DNA of 64,000 nt from NCBI GenBank assembly GCA_943789305.1, contig CALSTP010000001.1:348178-412177 (forward strand), read 5' to 3'. The notes below the pieces were generated by a model that did no database searches, was not told the origin of the DNA, and saw only the letters and a list, made by a program, of their open reading frames with translations. The stretch's first letter is position 1, and every line of letters starts with the position of its first letter. Made by a program: the position numbers and the translations under genes. Source of the DNA: an uncultured Flavobacteriaceae bacterium. GTDB lineage: Bacteria; Bacteroidota; Bacteroidia; Flavobacteriales; Flavobacteriaceae. Shown piece after piece: positions 1 to 9,024 of the stretch.

Positions 1-784
1 CATAAAGTTTGACGAAAAGTTCTTGATCTAAATCGGCTAAAATACGTTTGTTAACCTCTTTAATGGTTAGGGTTACACTTTTAGGTAACTCGCTCAGTTG
101 GGCAACAGTTACTCCAAAAGCTCTTGCGGCAGCGCTTTCTTCGGTAAAAAGATTTTTAGTTTTTAATTCAAGGGTGTCTCCTATTTTTGCTTCGCTAAAA
201 TTTTCGATATTCTTTTTCCCTTTAATTTGATCAAATTCTATGATGGGCGATGTATCTATGGCTGCCTCTTCATTTTTTATTTCAACAGAAAGTTCAGTTC
301 CTTTGGTTATTTCAAAAGAAGATTCCAATTTCCCATATTGTTTTTTGATGTGAGAAAGCTGCTCGTCTATCATTTTCTTATCGGCTTCGATTTGAAAATA
401 GGTAACGGATTTTTTCCCTTTCAGTTTAACTTCAAATTTAGGAGACAGCCCTAATTCAAAATCAAAATTAAGGGTATCTGCTTTCCAGTTGATTTCCTCT
501 TGTATCTTTGGTAGAGGATTTCCCAAAAGCTCAAGCTTTTCATCATTGATGTACTTATTTAGATTTTCTTGAAGTATTTTATTCACTTCATCAGCAGTAA
601 CAGGAGTTTCATATTGCTTTTTGATCATTCCCATTGGAACATGCCCCTTTCTAAAGCCCGGGATGTTAGCATTTTTCCGATAATCATTTAACACTTTCAG
701 TACTTTTTCAGCAAAATCATTTTGTTCTAATGTGATTGTTAGGGTGCTGTTTAGGGCATCAAGGTCTTTTCTTGTTATTTGCAT
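1..784 (-). CDS. tig: Trigger factor, ribosome-associated chaperone (3' part outside window)
   Basis: Reading the minus strand from the ATG at 784-782 gives an uninterrupted frame that runs off the left edge, so about 261 residues are present and the C-terminal part is missing. The N-terminal ribosome-binding domain carries the trigger factor signature GFRKGHVP at about residues 43-50, the loop that docks on ribosomal protein L23. The PPIase-like segment follows from about residue 150. The family binds nascent chains at the ribosome exit tunnel in the cytoplasm. Full-length homologues are about 430-450 residues, so roughly 60 percent is here. It is transcribed away from rpsP and has its own promoter about 27 bases upstream of the start. 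Confidence 0.93.
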   Translation of the reverse strand, partial: MQITRKDLDALNSTLTITLEQNDFAEKVLKVLNDYRKNANIPGFRKGHVPMGMIKKQYETPVTADEVNKILQENLNKYINDEKLELLGNPLPKIQEEINWKADTLNFDFELGLSPKFEVKLKGKKSVTYFQIEADKKMIDEQLSHIKKQYGKLESSFEITKGTELSVEIKNEEAAIDTSPIIEFDQIKGKKNIENFSEAKIGDTLELKTKNLFTEESAAARAFGVTVAQLSELPKSVTLTIKEVNKRILADLDQELFVKLY

Positions 785-810
785 GGATTTGTTCTCGATA
801 AATTAGGGCG

Positions 811-841
811 CAAAAATAAGTCTTTTTAATGGGTTGCACAA
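811..841 (-). promoter_or_regulatory. Promoter of tig (Bacteroidota type)
   Basis: On the minus strand TTG (841-839) is followed after exactly 20 bases by TATTTTTG (818-811). This fits the Bacteroidota sigma-ABfr pattern of a -33 TTG/TTTG and a -7 TAnnTTTG. The predicted transcript start is just downstream, leaving a leader of about 25 bases before the tig ATG. The same spacing and the same -7 octamer recur at 40787-40817. Confidence 0.65.
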
Positions 842-946
842 GCATAAATACGCACTAATGACTGTGTAATCAGACCAACTGCTTATAAATTGTTTAAAAG
901 ATTAACATATGGAATGAATTTTACGTCTCTTATTAAAATAAAACAG

Positions 947-954
947 TACATTTG
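947..954 (+). promoter_or_regulatory. Probable -7 element of the rpsP operon promoter
   Basis: TACATTTG matches the Bacteroidota -7 consensus TAnnTTTG about 50 bases before the rpsP ATG. I see no good TTG at the expected -33 distance, so only the -7 box is claimed. The leader of about 48 bases would be long enough for ribosomal regulation, but no clear hairpin was recognised. Confidence 0.5.
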
Positions 955-1005
955 CAATCCGAATTAATAACCAGAGCGTCGAGTACGTTCAAAATTTAAT
1001 ATGAC

Positions 1006-1644
1006 ATGCCAGTAAAAATCAGATTACAGAGACACGGAAAAAAAGGAAAACCATTTTATTGGGTAGTTGCAGCTGATGCACGTGCCAAAAGAGATGGTCG
1101 TTATCTCGAAAAAATCGGAACTTACAACCCAAACACAAATCCCGCAACAGTTGACCTCAATATTGATGCTGCTGTTAAATGGCTAGAAAATGGAGCGCAA
1201 CCTACCGATACCGCTCGTACTTTATTGTCTTATCGAGGAGCTTTATTGAAGCATCATTTGCAAGGTGGAGTTCGAAAAGGTGCATTATCTCAAGAAGATG
1301 CTGACAAAAAATTTGAAGCATGGTTGGAGCAAAAAGATGCCCAAATTCAAGCTAAAGTAGACGGTCTTACTAGCGATAAAGCAAAAGCAAAAGCAGATGC
1401 CCTGGAAGCTGAGAAAGCTGTTAATGAAAAGCGAACTGCTGATGCTAAAGCATTAATCGAAGAAGCTGCTGCTGCTGAAGCTGCAGCCAAAAAAGAGGAA
1501 GAAATTGCTGCTGAAGAAACTCCAGAAACTGAAGCAGAAGCTTCGGTTACTGAAGAAGAAGCTTCGGTTACTGAAGAAGAAGCTCCAGCAACTGAAGAAG
1601 AAACTCCAGAAGCTGAGAAGTCTGATGATTCAGCAGAAGCATAA
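1006..1644 (+). CDS. rpsP: 30S ribosomal protein S16 with long acidic C-terminal tail
   Basis: Residues 1-80 are a standard S16 domain (start [20 protein letters not shown], then [12 protein letters not shown]), a structural protein of the 30S body. The protein is 212 residues, against about 80-90 in most bacteria. The remainder is a lysine/alanine-rich helical stretch (about 110-165) and a Glu/Thr/Val/Ala tail containing tandem repeats. Extended S16 is known in Bacteroidota, but the tail varies in length and no function is assigned. It heads an rpsP-rimM-trmN6 cluster with an 11-base gap to rimM. An overlapping frame at 1505-1705 is a shadow of the repeat region. Confidence 0.95.
   Translation: MPVKIRLQRHGKKGKPFYWVVAADARAKRDGRYLEKIGTYNPNTNPATVDLNIDAAVKWLENGAQPTDTARTLLSYRGALLKHHLQGGVRKGALSQEDADKKFEAWLEQKDAQIQAKVDGLTSDKAKAKADALEAEKAVNEKRTADAKALIEEAAAAEAAAKKEEEIAAEETPETEAEASVTEEEASVTEEEAPATEEETPEAEKSDDSAEA
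1540..1602 (+). repeat. In-frame 21-bp tandem repeat in the S16 tail
   Basis: Two identical 21-base units at 1540-1560 and 1561-1581, each starting GCTTCGGTTACTG, are followed by a degenerate third unit at 1582-1602. Each unit encodes a seven-residue ASVTEEE-type block. Unit length is a multiple of three, so copy-number change keeps the rpsP frame. Confidence 0.9.
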
Positions 1645-1655
1645 ACTTCTTGACT

Positions 1656-2186
1656 ATGACCAAAGAAGAATGCTTCTATCTGGGAACCATCGTCTCAAAA
1701 TTTAGTTTTAAAGGAGAGGTATTAGCCAAGCTAGATACTGATAACCCTGAAGATTATTTAAATTTGGAATCTGTTTTTGTCCTACAAGGCAATAAATTGG
1801 TTCCTTTTTTTATTGAAAACGCTCAATTACAAAAATCCAGTTTATTACGAATTCAATTTGAAGATATTCATACTGAAACCGATGCAGGCTTATTAATCAA
1901 AAAAGAGCTTTATCTTCCTCTGGAACAGCTTCCTGAGTTAAAAGAAAATCAATTTTATTACCACGAATTAATCGATTTTAAAGTAAAAGAACAGTCGGGA
2001 AAAATTATTGGTCGCCTTCGTTCGGTAAACGATCAAACAGCACAAGCATTATTCGAAATTATAGATGAAAAATATCGTCTTATTTTAGTTCCAGTTCACG
2101 ATGATTTTATCAACAAAGTCGATCGTAAAAACTCCCTTTTAACATTGGATTTACCGGATGGATTATTGGACATATATAAGCAGTGA
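1656..2186 (+). CDS. rimM: Ribosome maturation factor RimM
   Basis: This is a 176-residue protein with a RimM N-terminal beta-barrel (FYLGTIVSKFSFKGEVLAKL, about residues 6-25) and a C-terminal PRC-barrel part ending in LDLPDGLLDIY, typical of the family. RimM assists assembly of the 30S head and binds S19; its position directly after rpsP is the usual one. An in-frame TTG at 1650 could add two residues, but the ATG at 1656 is preferred. The stop codon overlaps the GTG start of the next gene, suggesting translational coupling. Confidence 0.92.
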   Translation: MTKEECFYLGTIVSKFSFKGEVLAKLDTDNPEDYLNLESVFVLQGNKLVPFFIENAQLQKSSLLRIQFEDIHTETDAGLLIKKELYLPLEQLPELKENQFYYHELIDFKVKEQSGKIIGRLRSVNDQTAQALFEIIDEKYRLILVPVHDDFINKVDRKNSLLTLDLPDGLLDIYKQ

Positions 2187-2893
2187 AAAATAGCGTATTT
2201 CGATTCAAGCAATTTAAAATAAACCAATCCAAGTCTGCGATGAAAATAGGGACTGATGGGGTTTTGTTGGGAGCGTGGACACCGATTGCTAAACAACCCT
2301 TAAGCGTATTAGACGTTGGTTCAGGAACGGGTTTAATAGCACTTATGCTTGCCCAAAGACTTCCAAAAGCAAGTGTTGTTGGAGTTGAAATTGATGAAAA
2401 TTCGGCAAATGAAGCAGCTGATAACTTTAAAAATTCACCTTGGACATCGCGTTTGAAATTAATACATAATCGATTTCAGGTTTTTGCTGAAAAGAGTGAT
2501 GAAACTTTTGATCTTATTGTTTCAAACCCTCCTTTTTTTAAAACACCAATTAAGCAGTCCAAAAGCGCCAGAGCTACTGCTCGAAATAATCAATATCTAC
2601 CTTATGAAGATTTGTTTACTTGGGTAAGTAAACTCTTGAGTATTCATGGACAATTTACTTTGATTTGTCCTTTTGAATATCGGAATGATCTCATTTTACT
2701 TGGATTGAGTAATGAGTTGTATTTAGTTAAAGAGCTGTTTGTCAAAGGAATGAATGGTACTCCTTTCAAAAGAATATTGATGTGTTTTTCAAAAGTAAAA
2801 GCTAATTTGGTTACACAAGAATTAGTGCTCGAAACAATACGACACGAGCGAACCATAGACTATCAAAATCTGGTTAAGAATTATTATCTCTAG
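2183..2893 (+). CDS. trmN6: tRNA1(Val) (adenine37-N6)-methyltransferase, TrmN6/YfiC family
   Basis: This is a 236-residue class I SAM methyltransferase. Motif I DVGSGTGLIALML lies at about residues 44-56 and the N6-adenine methylase motif SNPPFF at about 113-118. The N-terminal FRFKQFKINQS and the KIGTDGVLLGAW segment are typical of YfiC/TrmN6, which methylates A37 of tRNA-Val. The GTG start shares four bases with the rimM stop (GTGA). The 3' end meets the convergent TonB receptor in a shared CTAG, where both stop codons overlap. Confidence 0.88.
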   Translation: MKNSVFRFKQFKINQSKSAMKIGTDGVLLGAWTPIAKQPLSVLDVGSGTGLIALMLAQRLPKASVVGVEIDENSANEAADNFKNSPWTSRLKLIHNRFQVFAEKSDETFDLIVSNPPFFKTPIKQSKSARATARNNQYLPYEDLFTWVSKLLSIHGQFTLICPFEYRNDLILLGLSNELYLVKELFVKGMNGTPFKRILMCFSKVKANLVTQELVLETIRHERTIDYQNLVKNYYL

Positions 2894-5244
2894 AAGTCAA
2901 AGACAAAACCAAAAGAAGGGAAGGGTGTATTGCTTTGGTCTGTATCAATTTTGACCAAAGTTTTGGGGCTAATCAATGATCCATCGTCGTTTCTAGCCAA
3001 ACCATATTCATCCGGTCTGGGATTTTCTTGTCCTAAGAAATTTTGTAATTCGAAGTAAAAGTTGAAAGATAATTTTTTAAAATTCCATTTCTTGTCCACG
3101 CGAATATCACATTGGCTGAATGCAGTTAGTTTTTCTTCCCCAAGGCGACTGTAATCCAGTACAATTCGAGGATAAGCGTTTAGACTTTCATCGGTATCTG
3201 TGGGGACGTAAGGTGTTGCTCCAGCGTAACGATAACGCAAACTTATTTCCCAATTTTTTCGGAGTTTATATCCACCTGTGAAAGAAAGTAGATTACGACT
3301 GTCCCAGACTGACGGTAATTTGGTGTTTTGAGCTCCACTAAATTCACTTTTGAAGTAAGTGTATGCTAAGATTCCATAAAAGTTTTTCGATAGTTTTTGC
3401 TGAAAGAGCAATTCAAAACCTGAACTTGTTCCATTACCATTATCAGAAACAGGTTCATTTCCAAGAACTTCAAATCCTCCTCCTTTATTTGCCAATGAAA
3501 CGCCATCGAGAATAGAAACAGGGTATTGACTGTAATTTTTGCTAAAGGCCTCTAATGTAAAACGAGTAGATGGACTCACATTATACTCTAATCCGAAAAC
3601 ATAATGTTCACTTTGAGTATATCGATTCATCCTGTTGATGAAGTCACCACTATTGCTTTGAAAACCAAGCATGGTATAGGTCGGTATTTTAAAATAGCGT
3701 CCAACAGACGCATTTAACTTCCAGCTATTATCTTCTTTCAGAGCATACGAAGCAGATAAACGTGGTGAAAAGTTATCTATTAAATTTGACCCCTCGGTAA
3801 AACTATCGGCATCAGAACGCAGACCTAATGCTAAACTCAGTCTTTCATTCAAAAAAGAACTGCTGATTTTACCAAAAAAACCATATTTTATAAAGTCAAT
3901 TTTGGTTTCGTAGAGAAAATTATCGAGAGTATTTACGGTATTATTACTGTAAACAGAATTCTGTAGGTTAGCTCCATAGGATAATTTCCAATTTCCTGAA
4001 AAGTTGGTTACATGTACTCTTAGTTTTGTTTCTTGTTCTTTAGAATCATTTCTAAAAAGTACACCCGATTTATTTTGGTTATCATCATATCGGCTGAAAA
4101 TATTTTTCAATCGATTGCTACTTAATATTGTGTTTATTTGTCCTTTCCCGTTTCTTAATTTATGCTTCCAAGTTAAACCTAGAGTCAAAGTTTTTTGTTC
4201 GATAATTGGTACTTGTTCTAAAGTTGCTTGCTGTTCAGCATCAAATTCGTCAGGCGCTACAACTGAGAAATCATCTATCGAACCTAGCCCGATAAATGTC
4301 AGTGTATTTCGTTCATCAATTTCATGATTTAATTTCCATTGATAATCCCAATAATCAGGCCTTATTGGTAGCCCAACTAAAGCAAATACAAATTGTAGGT
4401 AACTTCGCCTAGCGGAGAACATTAAAGTAGTGTCAGATCGTTCTTTAGTGCCTTTGAAAATGGGTCCATCGAAGGTTGCCCCAGCTTCGCTTGCACCAAT
4501 TCGAACATTTCCTGTAAATTTTTGATCGTTACCCTCTCTTTGTTCAAATGCCAAAACACCTGAAAGAGGATTGTCGTATTCAGCTCCAAAAGCAGAAGAA
4601 GATAAGGTAACTTCTCTTATAAAGGACACATTGAGCATCCCTACTGGTCCTCCAGCACTTCCTTGGGTGCTGAAGTGATTAATGTTAGGAATTTCAACTC
4701 CGTCAAGATAATAAACACTTTCGTTTGGTGCTCCTCCTCGGATGATAAAGTCGTTTCTAAAACCACCAATAGATGGAGAAATTCCAGGTAAACTTTGAGC
4801 TACCTTGGTAATGTCATTATTCCCACCTGGATAAGTTTCAATTTCAACAGCAGAAAATGATTGAGTAGACAGTGGGGTTTCTTTTGTGGTTCTGAATGGA
4901 CTTTTAGAAAGAACAACTTCGTTTAAAGTCTCCAATCTTTCATTTAGTTTAAACAGAAGCTGGGGGGTTCCAACAGATTTTACGATAACATTGTAAAGTG
5001 TCTGAGAATCGTACCCCAGATAACTTGCCTTGATATTGTATGATTGAGTTGGAATATTTTCGAAGATAAAATAACCATTTGCATCTGTAATTACTCCGAT
5101 GTTAGTTCCTTCCAGAAGAATTGTTGATCCTTCTAAGGGATATTGTGTTTTTTCGTCAATGACTTGCCCTGAAAAAGTTCCAGTATTTTGAGCATAAATA
5201 ATTGATGAAATTGTAATGAAAACAGTTAATAAGCATTTGCGCAT
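2890..5244 (-). CDS. TonB-dependent outer-membrane receptor with CarboxypepD_reg-like domain
   Basis: This 784-residue protein has a signal peptide (about 1-18, cleaved after YAQ), a carboxypeptidase-regulatory-like beta-sandwich (about 20-105), a plug domain (about 115-230, including FIIRGGAPNESVYYLDGVE) and a long beta-barrel ending in the aromatic outer-membrane signal FVFDF. The family imports siderophores, vitamins or oligomers using ExbB/ExbD energy. No SusD partner is adjacent, so it is not an obvious polysaccharide-utilisation pair and the substrate is unknown. It is the last gene of a minus-strand run after the YhhN pair, 83 bases downstream of a secreted unknown. Confidence 0.93.
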   Translation of the reverse strand: MRKCLLTVFITISSIIYAQNTGTFSGQVIDEKTQYPLEGSTILLEGTNIGVITDANGYFIFENIPTQSYNIKASYLGYDSQTLYNVIVKSVGTPQLLFKLNERLETLNEVVLSKSPFRTTKETPLSTQSFSAVEIETYPGGNNDITKVAQSLPGISPSIGGFRNDFIIRGGAPNESVYYLDGVEIPNINHFSTQGSAGGPVGMLNVSFIREVTLSSSAFGAEYDNPLSGVLAFEQREGNDQKFTGNVRIGASEAGATFDGPIFKGTKERSDTTLMFSARRSYLQFVFALVGLPIRPDYWDYQWKLNHEIDERNTLTFIGLGSIDDFSVVAPDEFDAEQQATLEQVPIIEQKTLTLGLTWKHKLRNGKGQINTILSSNRLKNIFSRYDDNQNKSGVLFRNDSKEQETKLRVHVTNFSGNWKLSYGANLQNSVYSNNTVNTLDNFLYETKIDFIKYGFFGKISSSFLNERLSLALGLRSDADSFTEGSNLIDNFSPRLSASYALKEDNSWKLNASVGRYFKIPTYTMLGFQSNSGDFINRMNRYTQSEHYVFGLEYNVSPSTRFTLEAFSKNYSQYPVSILDGVSLANKGGGFEVLGNEPVSDNGNGTSSGFELLFQQKLSKNFYGILAYTYFKSEFSGAQNTKLPSVWDSRNLLSFTGGYKLRKNWEISLRYRYAGATPYVPTDTDESLNAYPRIVLDYSRLGEEKLTAFSQCDIRVDKKWNFKKLSFNFYFELQNFLGQENPRPDEYGLARNDDGSLISPKTLVKIDTDQSNTPFPSFGFVFDF

Positions 5245-5327
5245 GGTGTAATTTTTCAGCTAAATTAAGTTTTGAAATTTAAAGCTCAAATATTTTGTTT
5301 AACTTTTTTATAAAATATATAAACAAT

Positions 5328-5903
5328 TTAATTCTTCCGTCGTTTGTTTTTCCTTTTTGCTTTTTTGTTTTGTTCTTCTATTTTTTTTAGCTCTCTTTCT
5401 TTTTCTTGTAAGTCATATTCTTGTCTAAACTGCTCCAATTCTTCACTTTTGATTATTTCTTGATCACTTGCTTGAATAGCGATATCATCCACCCCAAAGG
5501 AACCTTTCTCGGTTTGTTTACGCATGATTTCTTTGGAAGCCTTAAGGCTGTAATAGATTCCTGGATCAATCATTTTATTGGCGATATAATTTTCTTTCTT
5601 TTTTTTGTCCCAGCGAACAAAAACAAAACCTCCTTCGTTCGCTGAATCTAACTTTACTCGAAATACTTTTGCATTATTAGGAAGATTCTGATAAACTTCA
5701 ATGCTTTTGAGAATATAGCCCGAAATATCAAGTAATTCCTCAACAAATAGTGTTTGTCCTTCTAAGCTTTTGTCATTTAGAGGGGATAAATATTCAACTT
5801 CTTCATATTCCTCGTCATAATCATAATCATCCTGAGCATAATTGATGTTCCAAAAGAGCAGGAGTCCGGAGATGAGCGTAAATTTTAATGTATCAGAATT
5901 CAT
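5328..5903 (-). CDS. Secreted protein of unknown function with charged C-terminus
   Basis: The 191-residue protein starts MNSDTLKF and has a signal peptide cleaved after about NINYAQ. A very acidic Asp/Tyr/Glu stretch follows (about 24-38). The middle is a probably folded region, and the last 45 residues are a Glu/Lys/Arg-rich helix ending in a basic KRKNKRRKN tail. I do not recognise the family. A longer frame reaching 5957 would destroy the signal peptide and overlap the upstream gene more, so the ATG at 5903 is preferred; it overlaps the upstream YhhN-like gene by 11 bases. The shared transcript with a TonB receptor suggests a cell-envelope role (inference). Confidence 0.7.
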   Translation of the reverse strand: MNSDTLKFTLISGLLLFWNINYAQDDYDYDEEYEEVEYLSPLNDKSLEGQTLFVEELLDISGYILKSIEVYQNLPNNAKVFRVKLDSANEGGFVFVRWDKKKKENYIANKMIDPGIYYSLKASKEIMRKQTEKGSFGVDDIAIQASDQEIIKSEELEQFRQEYDLQEKERELKKIEEQNKKAKRKNKRRKN

Positions 5904-6585
5904 GCTGCTTTTCGGGTTGATAAATGAAATAATAACAAATAAAAAATTGTGATCCAATATAGGTTAATTCTGTTAGGCTGTCAATGAAACTCGTATTCTC
6001 GATGAAAAGGCCATAGGAGAGTAATGTTCCACTAAAAATAAGCAAAGTGATTCCAATCATTAGCGAAAGTGTTGTTCTGTTTCTTTGTTCAGTCCACAAC
6101 ATAAAACTTAGAAATCCCGCTCCTATCAGGAATGTACCATAAAAAAGTATAGGCCAAAATAATGACCCTAGATTTTCGTATAATATTATTAAAATAATTA
6201 GGAGATAAATCATCCAAACCATGGCTACGATTAATGCATGTTTTTTTTTGAATTGAATTAAAAAGTCACCTATGAGTTCTTTTATCATTGTGTCTAAAAG
6301 GAGTAAAATTACTCCCCAGAAAACAATTATACCTGCAAGTATATGAGAAAAATCTGAACTCAAAATTAAAATATATCCAATCCAAGAAAAAAATAAAATT
6401 ATAAAATAAGCATTGGATCGATTTTTACCAGAGAAATAATATAGGGTAAGGGAAGGGGTAAATAATAATTTGAAGATTTGAGCTAATTCTTCAAATTGAA
6501 ACACTACGGTTTTAATACTTAGTAGAGCAATAATCCAAAAAATATAGATGCTGTATTTTATTGGAAAAGATAAAATTGAATTCAT
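5893..6585 (-). CDS. Divergent YhhN-family membrane protein lacking the conserved aspartates
   Basis: The 230-residue protein has about eight hydrophobic segments. Its layout aligns along the whole length with its upstream neighbour at 6582-7244, a clear YhhN/TMEM86 protein, for example FFSWIG here against LFSWVG there. The two aspartates conserved in the family are replaced: Tyr71 stands where the neighbour has Asp62, and Gly186 where it has Asp177. YhhN proteins are related to lysoplasmalogenase, and these aspartates are thought to be catalytic, so this copy is probably not an active hydrolase. Its ATG overlaps the neighbour's stop by four bases, indicating a co-translated pair from duplication. 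Confidence 0.75.
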   Translation of the reverse strand: MNSILSFPIKYSIYIFWIIALLSIKTVVFQFEELAQIFKLLFTPSLTLYYFSGKNRSNAYFIILFFSWIGYILILSSDFSHILAGIIVFWGVILLLLDTMIKELIGDFLIQFKKKHALIVAMVWMIYLLIILIILYENLGSLFWPILFYGTFLIGAGFLSFMLWTEQRNRTTLSLMIGITLLIFSGTLLSYGLFIENTSFIDSLTELTYIGSQFFICYYFIYQPEKQHEF

Positions 6586-7244
6586 GAGATGGGGTTAAAA
6601 TTAAGTGTTCTAAAGTAATTGCAAATTAAAAATTGAGCTGGTATGTATGTCGCCATAACCCAAAAGCCAAAAATATTTTCCTCAAAATAAAAGGTGTTGA
6701 ATGCAATCATGCTATCCGATACAATAAACAAAATAACTCCTACTAAAAGTTCAAAAGTTTTGGCATTTCTTTTTGTCATCCATAGCAGCATGGCTAGTAT
6801 TCCTATGGTTGCTATAGTGATTGCATATCCACTAACAGGGATGGTTAATGTTCCTAGTTTAGGACCCAATAGCTTCATGGTTCCAAGAAAATAAACTCCA
6901 AATAATAGGGATGAAATTAATCCTTCTTTTGAAGAAAGAAAATCTTTTAAGGTTAGTTCTATTTCTTTGTTGATTAAGTGCAGATAAAGAAGTTGTGTAA
7001 TCCAAAAAGATAGAATTCCTAAGAGAAAAAATAAGGAGCCTTTACCCATCAATAAAAGATCACCCACCCAAGAGAACAATAAAGCTGCCAAAAATATTTT
7101 TTTTGAATTTTTATGGTAATAAAACAGTGCTAGCAAGGGCACAAGAAGTGGTTTTGTGTAAGTTGTCCAGATTTCTTGATTTGTGTATTGTAAAAAAACA
7201 TGTGCAATACCGATAATCCAGAAAAGGTATGCAGCATTTTTCAT
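6582..7244 (-). CDS. YhhN (TMEM86-like) family membrane protein, lysoplasmalogenase-related
   Basis: The 220-residue, eight-helix membrane protein has the family hallmarks: TKPLLVPLL (about 30-38), LFSWVGDLLLM (about 56-66), SDSMIA (about 176-181) and a C-terminal TYIPAQFLI. Eukaryotic TMEM86B hydrolyses the vinyl-ether bond of lysoplasmalogens; the substrate of bacterial YhhN is not settled. Both conserved aspartates (62 and 177) are present. It is the first gene of a four-gene minus-strand run with the degenerate paralogue, a secreted unknown and the TonB receptor. Confidence 0.85.
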   Translation of the reverse strand: MKNAAYLFWIIGIAHVFLQYTNQEIWTTYTKPLLVPLLALFYYHKNSKKIFLAALLFSWVGDLLLMGKGSLFFLLGILSFWITQLLYLHLINKEIELTLKDFLSSKEGLISSLLFGVYFLGTMKLLGPKLGTLTIPVSGYAITIATIGILAMLLWMTKRNAKTFELLVGVILFIVSDSMIAFNTFYFEENIFGFWVMATYIPAQFLICNYFRTLNFNPIS

Positions 7245-7300
7245 TCAAGTATATAATTTAGAATTTTTAAATATATAGAATATCATCGAGATTGAAAAAG

Positions 7301-7747
7301 TTAAACTTTTTTAACAACAAATGTTACAACACCCCAAATGATAAGTTCATTGTCCTCGGTTACCCGTATGGGTTTATATTTTTTATTTTCTGGTATTAGG
7401 TAAATGCAATCCGCTTCTACCTTTAATCGTTTTACCGTAAATTCTCCGTCAACAAAACATACAGCGATGTTATTGTCTTGAGGTTCTTTACTTCTGTCAA
7501 TAACCAAAAGGTCTCCGTCATCTAGCCCAGCTCCCTGCATTGATTCTCCAGCAACTCGCGCATAAAAAGTAGCTTCTTCGTTTTTGACAACTTCTTGATC
7601 GATACTGATTCGAAGTTCTTTAAAATCGTCTGCAGGAGATGGGAATCCCGCAGAGACTCTATTTTGAGCAAGAGGTATTTTTCGAAAATTTTCAGTATTG
7701 GGTTTAAAGAAAATTATACCTTCTCCAATTTTATTTTTCTTCCTCAT
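7301..7747 (-). CDS. umuD: UmuD-type S24 peptidase, DNA polymerase V autoproteolytic subunit
   Basis: This 148-residue S24-family protein has the self-cleavage site Ala33-Gly34 (VSAGFPSP), catalytic Ser69 in GESM and catalytic Lys106 in EFTVKRLK. It lacks a DNA-binding helix-turn-helix, so it is UmuD rather than LexA. In the SOS response RecA-stimulated cleavage gives UmuD', which forms polymerase V with UmuC. The ATG overlaps the umuC stop (ATGA). Gene order is umuC then umuD, the reverse of the E. coli operon. Confidence 0.92.
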   Translation of the reverse strand: MRKKNKIGEGIIFFKPNTENFRKIPLAQNRVSAGFPSPADDFKELRISIDQEVVKNEEATFYARVAGESMQGAGLDDGDLLVIDRSKEPQDNNIAVCFVDGEFTVKRLKVEADCIYLIPENKKYKPIRVTEDNELIIWGVVTFVVKKV

Positions 7748-9024
7748 AAAGTGATGCCTGAGTTGTTGTTGACTACAATGACCTCATTAAGTTCAGTGGT
7801 ATATCGTCTTGAGAGATGTTCTTGTCGCATTTTCCAAGTTTTCTTCAGGTCTTGATTTCCTAACTTAATTTGATTTGGGCCAAAACGTAAGTGTATTTTG
7901 TCGATAGCTTGCATCAAAGGGTCATGCTTATTTATGTTGGATTGAAATAAGTTGAGTTGTCGTTCTTTAGAGGGTACAAGCCCGAGCAAGAGAACTCCTG
8001 CTTTTTTGTATTCAATTCCATCACGAAAAATCCGTTTCAATCCTTCTACTGCATATTTACAAAGGGTAATACTTGAGTCGGTAGCATAGGGAAGTGTAAT
8101 TACACAACTGTTCCGGTATTGCTGTTTATTTGTTTGATGTCGATTACTGCTTATGAATACCAATACCGCATTACAACTACTTTTTTGTTTGCGAAGTTTT
8201 TCTGCACAACTATTGGCATAGGTCGAAATGCGATCCTCTAATTCATGAAACAGCTTATAGTTATTTTTAAAACTCCGTGTGGTTGTGATGGATTTTTTTG
8301 CAGGCACAATTTCTTCAAGCTTAATATGAGGCAATCCTAATAGATCTTTTTTTAAACGAAGTTCCAAAACACTCATATGCTTTCGAATCCATGAGTCAGG
8401 AAGGTTTGCAAAATTATAAGCTGTTCGAATTCCTTGTGCTTGTAATTTTTTTGTGTGCTGCATTCCAATACCCCAAATGTCTTTTACAGCAGTCCATTTA
8501 AGTGCTTTTATTCGTTTTTCTTCGGTGTCAATTATATAAACACCTTGTGTTTTAGAGCTGAATTTTTTAGCGATTTTATTAGCAATTTTAGCCAAGGCTT
8601 TTGTGGGTGCAAATCCAATCGAAACAGGGATCCCTGTCCATTGGCGTACCTGTTTTTTTATTTGAAAACCTGTTGTTTCAAAATCAAAATAATCAAAACC
8701 GTCAAACCTTAAAAAAGCTTCATCAATACTATAAACTTCTGTATTTGGGGTATAACGTTCAAGGATATACATCACTCGATTACTCATATCTCCATAAAGG
8801 GGGTAGTTCGAGGAAAACATTTTGATGTTTTGTTCTGCGATTTTTTTTTGATATTTAAAAGTAGGAGCCCCCATAGGCACTCCCAAAGCTTTTGCTTCGT
8901 TACTTCGAGCGATAACACAGCCATCGTTATTTGATAAGATGACAATGGGTTTTGATTCCCATTGGGGTTGAAAAACACGCTCACAAGAAGCATAAAAATT
9001 ATTACAATCAACAAGTGCAAACAT
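7744..9024 (-). CDS. umuC: UmuC, Y-family translesion DNA polymerase V catalytic subunit
   Basis: The 426-residue protein begins [18 protein letters not shown] with the first metal-binding aspartate (Asp6) and carries the catalytic YSIDEAF motif at about 97-103. The [20 protein letters not shown] palm/fingers segment follows. The C-terminal portion has the little-finger and UmuC-type tail. The family performs error-prone lesion bypass. It is the promoter-proximal gene of a umuC-umuD operon. The 246 bases upstream, shared with divergent sucA, contain no LexA site that I can name with confidence. Confidence 0.94.
   Translation of the reverse strand: MFALVDCNNFYASCERVFQPQWESKPIVILSNNDGCVIARSNEAKALGVPMGAPTFKYQKKIAEQNIKMFSSNYPLYGDMSNRVMYILERYTPNTEVYSIDEAFLRFDGFDYFDFETTGFQIKKQVRQWTGIPVSIGFAPTKALAKIANKIAKKFSSKTQGVYIIDTEEKRIKALKWTAVKDIWGIGMQHTKKLQAQGIRTAYNFANLPDSWIRKHMSVLELRLKKDLLGLPHIKLEEIVPAKKSITTTRSFKNNYKLFHELEDRISTYANSCAEKLRKQKSSCNAVLVFISSNRHQTNKQQYRNSCVITLPYATDSSITLCKYAVEGLKRIFRDGIEYKKAGVLLLGLVPSKERQLNLFQSNINKHDPLMQAIDKIHLRFGPNQIKLGNQDLKKTWKMRQEHLSRRYTTELNEVIVVNNNSGITL

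Noticed and set aside
1540..1602. Possible CRISPR or regulatory repeat
   Set aside because: Head-to-tail repeats without spacers inside the rpsP frame; no cas genes.
1505..1705. Lysine/leucine-rich frame overlapping rpsP and rimM
   Set aside because: Out-of-frame shadow of the GAAGAA-rich repeats in the S16 tail.
4004..4327. 107-residue plus-strand frame
   Set aside because: Antisense shadow within the TonB receptor.
7284..7312. A+T hairpin near the umuD stop
   Set aside because: Weak stem overlapping the stop codon, without GC pairs; not enough for an intrinsic terminator.
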